Below are positions 58,990 through 64,000 of a stretch of DNA of 64,000 bases, one piece after another. The position numbers and the translations under genes are program-made. How positions within the stretch are numbered: the stretch's first letter is position 1; every line of letters begins with the position of its first letter. Where the stretch lies: NCBI GenBank assembly GCA_050943595.1, contig JBMNPM010000009.1, positions 1 to 64,000 on the forward strand. Direction: 5' to 3'. This DNA comes from JAXGXJ01 sp050943595 (GTDB lineage: Bacteria; Actinomycetota; Thermoleophilia; RBG-16-64-13). Below the pieces are notes generated by a model, which saw only the letters and a program-made list of their open reading frames with translations, was not told the origin of the DNA and searched no databases.

Positions 58990-58998
58990 ACTATATCA
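58990..58998 (-). promoter_or_regulatory. Extended -10 element upstream of hdrC
   Basis: On the minus strand TGATATAGT has the TG-N-TATAGT form. No good -35 is seen, which fits an extended -10 promoter or an activated one. Predicted transcription starts about 85-90 bases before the TTG start. A second TATAGT occurs about 40 bp upstream. Confidence 0.4.
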
Positions 58999-59092
58999 CC
59001 TAGGCCCTGGGGGGACATAGACTAACTACACTATAGTTCGCGGGCGCAAAAACGGTGATTTGCAGCTATTCCTCGCGTTATGGGCAGGGAGC

Positions 59093-60151
59093 CTAGAACG
59101 ATGAAGACCCGTGACGCGGGAACATCCGGACCAGGCTGTAGTCGGTGCGGCGCTGCGCAGGAACAAAGCCGGCTCCACGGATGGCGCCGACCAGATCATC
59201 CCGGTTTGCTTTCACGTGGATGCCGGTGGCAGCGACCACGTTCTCCTCGATCATCGTGCTGCCCAAGTCGTCCGCCCCGAAGCGCAGTGCGATCTGCCCC
59301 ATTTTCAATCCCTGCGTCACCCAGGAGGCTTGGATGTGGGGGACGTTGTCGAGATAGAGGCGCGAGACAGCCAGGGTCATCAAGTAGTCGATACCTGTAG
59401 CCTCGTCGACCTCGCCTTCAAGAGATGTGTGCCTGCTCTGGAAGCTCCACGGGATGAAGGCGCGAAAGCCACCGGTCTCATCCTGCAGATCGCGGATGGC
59501 GCGCAGATGGGCCACCCTGTCCTCCAGCGTTTCCACACTTCCGAACATCATGGTGGCGGTACTGGGTACACCCTGCCGGTGTGCCTCGCGCATCACCTCA
59601 AGCCACATCCGCGTGTTCGCCTTCCCCGGAGCCGCCTGTTCACGCACTCTATCCACCAGGATCTCAGCACCTCCTCCCGGCAACGAATCGAGTCCCGCGG
59701 CCTTCAGCCGGCGTATGGTTTCGGCGATGGTGAGATCGCTGATCCGGGCGAGATGGGCGATCTCTGGTGCCGACAGCGAGTGGATGGTCACCGGAAAGCG
59801 TTCCTTGATAGAACTGAAGAGATCTTCGAAGTATTCGATGCCCAAGTCGGGGTGCAGGCCGCCCTGCATCATCACAGCGGTCCCGCCCAAGTCGAGCGTC
59901 TCCCGGATCTTCTCGTAGATCTCCTCACGCGAGAGTACGAAAGCCTCTGGTGCGCCGGGGCGGCAGTAGAAGGCGCAAAAGCGGCACCCCGAGATACAGA
60001 CGTTCGTGTAGTTGATGTTGCGGTCGATGATAAAGGTCGCCAGCTCACCCGGGACGAGGCGCTCGCGCACGGCCTGTGCTTGGGCGCCTACTTTGAGCAA
60101 ATCGTGCGAACGCAGCAGCTCAAGGGCTTCTGCCTCCGTCAAGCGCGTCAT
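59093..60151 (-). CDS. mqnC: Cyclic dehypoxanthinyl futalosine synthase
   Basis: The 352-residue radical-SAM enzyme has the cluster motif TNVCISGCRFCAFYCRPG (Cys52, 56, 59), MMQGGLHPDLGIEYFEDL and LPGGGAEILVDRVR as in MqnC. It closes the ring of dehypoxanthine futalosine in the futalosine menaquinone route. The start overlaps the mqnA stop by four bases. It is the last gene of the mqn operon, with 200 bases to the divergently read hdr promoter region in the same orientation. An extra Cys (FYCRPG instead of FYR) is unusual. Confidence 0.93.
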   Translation of the reverse strand: MTRLTEAEALELLRSHDLLKVGAQAQAVRERLVPGELATFIIDRNINYTNVCISGCRFCAFYCRPGAPEAFVLSREEIYEKIRETLDLGGTAVMMQGGLHPDLGIEYFEDLFSSIKERFPVTIHSLSAPEIAHLARISDLTIAETIRRLKAAGLDSLPGGGAEILVDRVREQAAPGKANTRMWLEVMREAHRQGVPSTATMMFGSVETLEDRVAHLRAIRDLQDETGGFRAFIPWSFQSRHTSLEGEVDEATGIDYLMTLAVSRLYLDNVPHIQASWVTQGLKMGQIALRFGADDLGSTMIEENVVAATGIHVKANRDDLVGAIRGAGFVPAQRRTDYSLVRMFPRHGSSSF

Positions 60152-61002
60152 CGCATTGCTATCTCGTCGATAAACCGCAATGCCGGTATCTCTTCCAGCT
60201 CACCCGCTTGGTAGGCCAGTTCGTAGAAGCGTCGCAGGCCCTGCTGGTACGCGGGTGGGAAGTCGTAGTGCAGGATACTGAAGTAGCGGCCCAGCGCTCT
60301 TCGGTCCAGGCTTGAACGGTCCAGCGCCGATTCCACCACCTCCGCCTGATGCTCCCGTCCGTAATCCATGCATGCCACCAGTTCATCTTCGACGGCCAAG
60401 AGCTCCCTGCCGTCGGTGCGGGCAAACTCCTCCCTAGCCGCCCACACGGCGTACACCATGGGCAGACCCGTCCACTCCTGCCAGAGTTGGCCGAGATCCC
60501 AGCAGGTAGCGCCGGGCTCTGGGAAGTAAAGGGCATCCAGACCCTCGTCGCCGATGACCAGCACGGCGTCGTGGCCCTCCAGCGCTTCGTGGACGGAGCC
60601 GTCGAGGATGCCGTAGGAGACATTCAAGTCGTAGCGCAGTTTGAGGATGGTCTTGAGCAGGGCTACCGAGGTGGCGCTCTGCCGGGTGAGGGCCACGCTT
60701 CGTATGCTCTGGAGGGGCCTGCGGGTCACCAATTGGATGCTGTCTACCGCTCCTACAGAGGAGATACTCAGGTGGCGGGAGAGCAACAGTCGGCGGTGGT
60801 TGCGTGCGTAGGCTATGGAACTGATGGGGCCCAGGTCGATGTGGGCGTCCGCCAACAGGCGGTTGAGGTCGGTCGGCACTCCGGGGACGAGCGTGAACCC
60901 CGGCCCGCCGCCGGCTCCGCCGGCCAAATCGCCACGCTGCTGCAGACCGTAGTAGAGCGGATGACAATTAATAAAACCGATGTGCCCTACACGCACGGTC
61001 AT
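60148..61002 (-). CDS. mqnA: Chorismate dehydratase MqnA
   Basis: The 284-residue periplasmic-binding-like enzyme starts RVGHIGFINCHPLYYGL and contains IDLGPISSIAYARN and VLVIGDEGLDALYF, matching MqnA. It dehydrates chorismate to 3-enolpyruvyl-benzoate, the first step of the futalosine pathway. It lacks a signal peptide, as expected for this cytoplasmic enzyme. Four-base overlaps join it to mqnE upstream and mqnC downstream. Confidence 0.93.
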   Translation of the reverse strand: MTVRVGHIGFINCHPLYYGLQQRGDLAGGAGGGPGFTLVPGVPTDLNRLLADAHIDLGPISSIAYARNHRRLLLSRHLSISSVGAVDSIQLVTRRPLQSIRSVALTRQSATSVALLKTILKLRYDLNVSYGILDGSVHEALEGHDAVLVIGDEGLDALYFPEPGATCWDLGQLWQEWTGLPMVYAVWAAREEFARTDGRELLAVEDELVACMDYGREHQAEVVESALDRSSLDRRALGRYFSILHYDFPPAYQQGLRRFYELAYQAGELEEIPALRFIDEIAMR

Positions 61003-62123
61003 CGTGTATCACCTCCGGTGGCGGCAGTGTCATATCGATGCATCACTCGGTACCAGCCGTCGCGTTCCACGGGTATCCTTCCGGCATCCTGAATCATACG
61101 TAGCAACTCACTCTTGGGAACGGCCTGTCCGAATTCGCTGCCGCTCATGAGGCTGATGATCTCCTCCACCACCGTGCCGTGCATGTCGTCGGCTCCAAAG
61201 AAGAGGGCGACCTGCGCGAGTTTCAGTCCGGTCATCACCCAATAGGTCTTGATATGGGAGAAGTTGTCGAGCAGCAGGCGCGACACGGCGAGAGTCTTGA
61301 GATCATCGACTCCCGTAGTTGGCGGCAGGTGGGACAGCCCGGTGTTCTTAGGTTGGAAGGCGAGAGGGATGAAGGCCCGGAAACCGCCGGTGCGATCCTG
61401 AGCCTCACGGATTCGCAGCAGGTGATCCACCCGATCCTGATAGCTTTCCACATGGCCGTAGAGCATGGTGGCGTTGCTCTTTAGTCCCATATCGTGAGCC
61501 GTGCTGTGGATTTCGATCCATCGCTCACCCGATATCTTCTCAGGGCACACCTGCCTGCGCACTCGGGCGGTGAGTATCTCAGCGCCACCGCCCGGGAGGC
61601 TGTTGAGCCCGGCTTCACTGAGATCTTTGAGTACGTCTGGCACCGACAGTCCCTCCATTTGAGCGAAATGGGCAATCTCCGAGGCGGTGAAGGCCTTGAT
61701 GTGGACGCCGGGTGCATAAGCGCGGATCTCCGCCACCATGGTCCGTACTGCGCTGTACGGTAGTTGGGGGTGTTCGCCACCTACGATATGGATCTCGGTG
61801 GCCTCCTGATCGATCGCTTCGCGCGCCTTGGCCAGGACCTCCTCGACGCTCAACGTATAGGCATCCGCTTCGCCCGGACGGCGCGAGAAGGCGCAGAAAC
61901 GGCAATGGTTGCGGCATACGTTCGTGTAGTTGATATGGCGGTTGACGACGAAATAGACATCGCTACCGCAACGACTCTTTCGGACTGTGTCGGCCAGACG
62001 TCCCACCCGCAGTAGGTCGGTAGATCTGAAGAGAGCGAGGGCATCGTCGCCGGAGAGACGCTCGCCCTGAGCTATCTTCTCTTCGACGGACGTGAGGGGA
62101 TCGAGGCACGTACTGGAGGGCAT
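60999..62123 (-). CDS. mqnE: Aminofutalosine synthase
   Basis: The 374-residue radical-SAM protein has TNVCRNHCRFCAFSRRPGE (Cys70, 74, 77), IHIVGGEHPQLPY and LPGGGAEILTARVR. It joins the enolpyruvyl-benzoate radical to adenosine to make aminofutalosine. It is a close relative of MqnC but has the MqnE-specific HIVGGxHP stretch. It follows menG by 37 bases and overlaps mqnA. MqnB (hydrolase) and MqnD are not in the window. Confidence 0.93.
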   Translation of the reverse strand: MPSSTCLDPLTSVEEKIAQGERLSGDDALALFRSTDLLRVGRLADTVRKSRCGSDVYFVVNRHINYTNVCRNHCRFCAFSRRPGEADAYTLSVEEVLAKAREAIDQEATEIHIVGGEHPQLPYSAVRTMVAEIRAYAPGVHIKAFTASEIAHFAQMEGLSVPDVLKDLSEAGLNSLPGGGAEILTARVRRQVCPEKISGERWIEIHSTAHDMGLKSNATMLYGHVESYQDRVDHLLRIREAQDRTGGFRAFIPLAFQPKNTGLSHLPPTTGVDDLKTLAVSRLLLDNFSHIKTYWVMTGLKLAQVALFFGADDMHGTVVEEIISLMSGSEFGQAVPKSELLRMIQDAGRIPVERDGWYRVMHRYDTAATGGDTR

Positions 62124-62160
62124 ATTTGAGAGTCTAACACAGAGGTCCGGCAGGCTCCGG

Positions 62161-62883
62161 CTACACGGTGGCGTGGTGGAGCGCGATGATGCCCCCGGCT
62201 AGGATCTCGTAGCGGACGTTCTTGAGTCCCGCCTGCTCCATCAACGCTCGGAGCTCATCGGGGGGCGGAAAACGCTTTACAGAAGCGGGTAGATAGCTGT
62301 AAGCAAGCCGGTCCCGGGCGGCCAGCCGGCCCAGCCAGGGGACGGCCTTGTCGAACCACAGCCGGTAGAATTGTGCGAACACCGGGATCTGTGGCTGGGT
62401 GATCTCCAGGCACACCACCTTCCCGCCCGGCCGGCACACGCGGCGCATCTCACTGAAGGCCTGCACGATGTCGGGCACATTACGGATGCCGAATCCTACC
62501 GTACAGGCGGCGAAGCCGGTCTCTGGCGAGCCGTTGGCGAAGGGTAGAGCGAGGACGTCGCCGTACATGAACTCCACGTAGAGCTGGGTGCGGCCGCTTT
62601 TTTCCCGAGCTGCATCGAGCATCTTGTCTGCTGTGTCCACCCCGACCACTCGGCCGTTGTGTCCGACTACACGTTTGAGGGCAAAGGCGAAATCGCCCGT
62701 GCCGCAGCAGACGTCGAGGGTTGTATCGCCAGGACCGGCCTCGCTCACGACTACGCCCAGTTCCCGCCAGCGGTGATGAAGGCCCGCGGTCATGAGATCG
62801 TTGAGACGATCGTAGGAACCGGCTATTTCGTCAAACATAGTCCGGATCTTGCCGGGATCCGGCGTGGCGTCGACTCTGGTCAT
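62161..62883 (-). CDS. menG: Demethylmenaquinone methyltransferase
   Basis: The 240-residue UbiE/MenG methyltransferase has the SAM-binding DVCCGTGDFAFALK, GVDTADKMLDAAREK, and CRPGGKVVCLEITQP with IPVFAQFYRLWFDKAVPWLG. It performs the last step, C-methylation of demethylmenaquinone. The ATG overlaps the mqnP stop (ATGA). Its presence between mqnP and mqnE fits a complete late menaquinone pathway in one operon. Confidence 0.92.
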   Translation of the reverse strand: MTRVDATPDPGKIRTMFDEIAGSYDRLNDLMTAGLHHRWRELGVVVSEAGPGDTTLDVCCGTGDFAFALKRVVGHNGRVVGVDTADKMLDAAREKSGRTQLYVEFMYGDVLALPFANGSPETGFAACTVGFGIRNVPDIVQAFSEMRRVCRPGGKVVCLEITQPQIPVFAQFYRLWFDKAVPWLGRLAARDRLAYSYLPASVKRFPPPDELRALMEQAGLKNVRYEILAGGIIALHHATV

Positions 62884-63779
62884 GGCAGGTACAAGCTGAT
62901 GGTGGTGAACACGAGGAAGACCACGCTAATGATGCCGTTCATGGTCATGAAGGCCACTCCCACCTTGGCCAGGTCGACCTTTCGCATGAGCCAGTTCTCG
63001 TACAGGAGAAGGAGCGCGCACAGCGCTACCCCTATGTAGTAGACGTACCCGGCTCCTTGGAGGTATCCCGTGGCCACGAGGAGCAACACGGCGGCCGCAT
63101 GGAAGCCCCGGGTTGACCACAGGGCGGCTCTGGCGCCTAGATCTGCGGGGATGGAGTGCAGGCCTTGAGCTCTGTCGACGGTGACATCCATGAAGGCGTA
63201 GATGATATCGAATCCGGCGATCCACAGACCGACACCTGCACCCAGCACGAACGGCTCCCATGTCACCTCCCCCGTCACTGCAACCCAGGCCCCCACAGGC
63301 CCAAGGCCGTCGGCCAGCCCAAGGAATAGGTGGCAGAGCCAGGTCCAGCGTTTGGTGTACGGGTAGATGATCATAGGGATGACCACCAGCGGCCACAGGT
63401 AGCGGGTGATTACCGGCAGGTTGAACGTGGCGGCTATCAGTACCCCTAGAGAGACCAAGGCGAAGATCCGGACCTGCAGTCTGCTGAGGAGTCCCGCCGG
63501 GATCTCTCGTCCCGCTGTGCGTGGGTTTAGGGCGTCGATACCGGCATCGATGAGGCGGTTGAGAGCCATCCCCAGACTGCGTGCCGCCACCATGGCCACT
63601 GTGATCCAGAACATCCGCCAGAACCCAGGCACCTCCAGCCGGGCTAAGAAGGCGGCTGCAAAGGCGAAAGGGAGTGCGAAGACGGAATGCTCGAACTTGA
63701 TCATCCGCCCCAGACGACCCACGTAGACGGCGACCGTTCTGGCCGCCTGCAGCCCTCCAAGGGCCATCGTCCGCGTCAC
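62880..63779 (-). CDS. mqnP: UbiA-type polyprenyltransferase of menaquinone synthesis
   Basis: The membrane prenyltransferase has the two Asp-rich motifs NRLIDAGIDALNPRT and DVTVDRAQGLHSIPADLG, with about eight helices. It attaches the polyprenyl chain to the naphthoate product. I place the start at GTG, with AAAAGGATAGG just before it; an ATG nine codons upstream would overlap mqnL. It sits between mqnL and menG, the order seen in futalosine operons, so MqnP is a better name than UbiA. Confidence 0.88.
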   Translation of the reverse strand: MTRTMALGGLQAARTVAVYVGRLGRMIKFEHSVFALPFAFAAAFLARLEVPGFWRMFWITVAMVAARSLGMALNRLIDAGIDALNPRTAGREIPAGLLSRLQVRIFALVSLGVLIAATFNLPVITRYLWPLVVIPMIIYPYTKRWTWLCHLFLGLADGLGPVGAWVAVTGEVTWEPFVLGAGVGLWIAGFDIIYAFMDVTVDRAQGLHSIPADLGARAALWSTRGFHAAAVLLLVATGYLQGAGYVYYIGVALCALLLLYENWLMRKVDLAKVGVAFMTMNGIISVVFLVFTTISLYLP

Positions 63780-63780
63780 C

Positions 63781-64000
63781 CTATCCTTTTCTATCTCCCA
63801 GTCCAAGGCTGGGCCACAGTTTGTCCACGCGTGCCTTTACTTCGGGCGACATCTCCACATCGGGCGGCCATTCGCGTAGGTGGCCTTCAGCGGCACCCTT
63901 CTGGGTCGCGTCGATACCGATTTTGCCTCCCCATAGGGGCTGAGGTGAGGAGTGGTCGAGGACATCGAGAGGACCTTGTGTGACCGTGATGTCTCGTGCC
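63781..64000 (-). CDS. mqnL: MqnL/UbiD-family decarboxylase, C-terminal part
   Basis: The minus-strand frame entering from the right end encodes about 73 residues ending GDRKG, with LWGGKIGIDATQKGA and REWPPDVEMSPEVKARV, the conserved C-terminus of UbiD-family decarboxylases. In the futalosine pathway MqnL decarboxylates the naphthoate intermediate using prenylated FMN. The gene is cut by the window edge, so the catalytic Glu-Arg-Glu part is not visible. UbiX at 27.2 kb could provide the cofactor. Confidence 0.82.
   Translation of the reverse strand, partial: ARDITVTQGPLDVLDHSSPQPLWGGKIGIDATQKGAAEGHLREWPPDVEMSPEVKARVDKLWPSLGLGDRKG

Noticed and set aside
59111..60214. 367-codon frame antisense to mqnC
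   Set aside because: mqnC on the other strand has all radical-SAM motifs; the antisense peptide is low in motif content.

Overview
The window is high-GC DNA from what looks like an anaerobic or facultatively anaerobic actinobacterium. I infer this from the LprG-type lipoprotein plus DHA2 transporter pair typical of Actinobacteria, an AmmeMemoRadiSam enzyme, three kinds of ferredoxin-linked oxidoreductase, a heterodisulfide-reductase-like electron-bifurcating complex and a futalosine-type menaquinone pathway. No rRNA or other phylogenetic marker is present, so the lineage is unproven.

Layout. 1-1.0 kb holds a decayed IS3-type transposase. 1.0-9.7 kb carries housekeeping genes: YhaM-like nuclease, lipoprotein/MFS operon, two small unknown proteins, DedA, AmrS, an RsbW-like protein and citrate synthase. 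The gltA/tetR intergenic region at 9.7-9.95 kb has divergent promoters, a perfect palindrome and leader hairpins. 9.95-16.0 kb is a probable single operon: TetR, KorABC, two BcrA/BcrD-type ATPases, a two-cluster ferredoxin and a phosphodiesterase. On the minus strand 16.1-27.0 kb encodes a 1412-residue PPDK-like protein without the PEP-binding barrel, CNNM, LOG, PaaK, Nth and IorA. 27.2-34.1 kb has UbiX, a PNPOx-like protein, PolX, RlmKL, MscL and a Cof phosphatase. 34.4-47 kb has ModE-like, GlpK, FmdE-like, VanW, BirA-BioY, UppP, a deacetylase with SLH repeats, and a two-component system divergent from an HtrA protease. 47-51.5 kb holds acylphosphatase, DUF4126, tRNA-Arg(CCT), a frameshifted membrane protein and a diguanylate cyclase. 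51.8-58.9 kb is an hdrCBA-flxDCBA operon, and 59.1-64 kb is the futalosine menaquinone operon (mqnL-mqnP-menG-mqnE-mqnA-mqnC), entering the window through a truncated mqnL.

How the genes fit together. KorABC and IorA would make reduced ferredoxin plus acyl-CoA from 2-oxoacids. PaaK would activate arylacetates. The paired BcrA/BcrD-like ATPases would use ATP to push ferredoxin electrons to a very low potential, but no catalytic partner is present here. Flx-Hdr would couple NADH oxidation to ferredoxin and disulfide reduction. Menaquinone supplies the membrane carrier, and UbiX at 27.2 kb could supply prenylated FMN for the MqnL decarboxylase at the window end.

A family of short dispersed repeats with terminal inverted repeats (GGCTGCTGAA...TTCAGCAGCC) occurs at least seven times, and short tandem duplications of 10-20 bp are frequent between genes.
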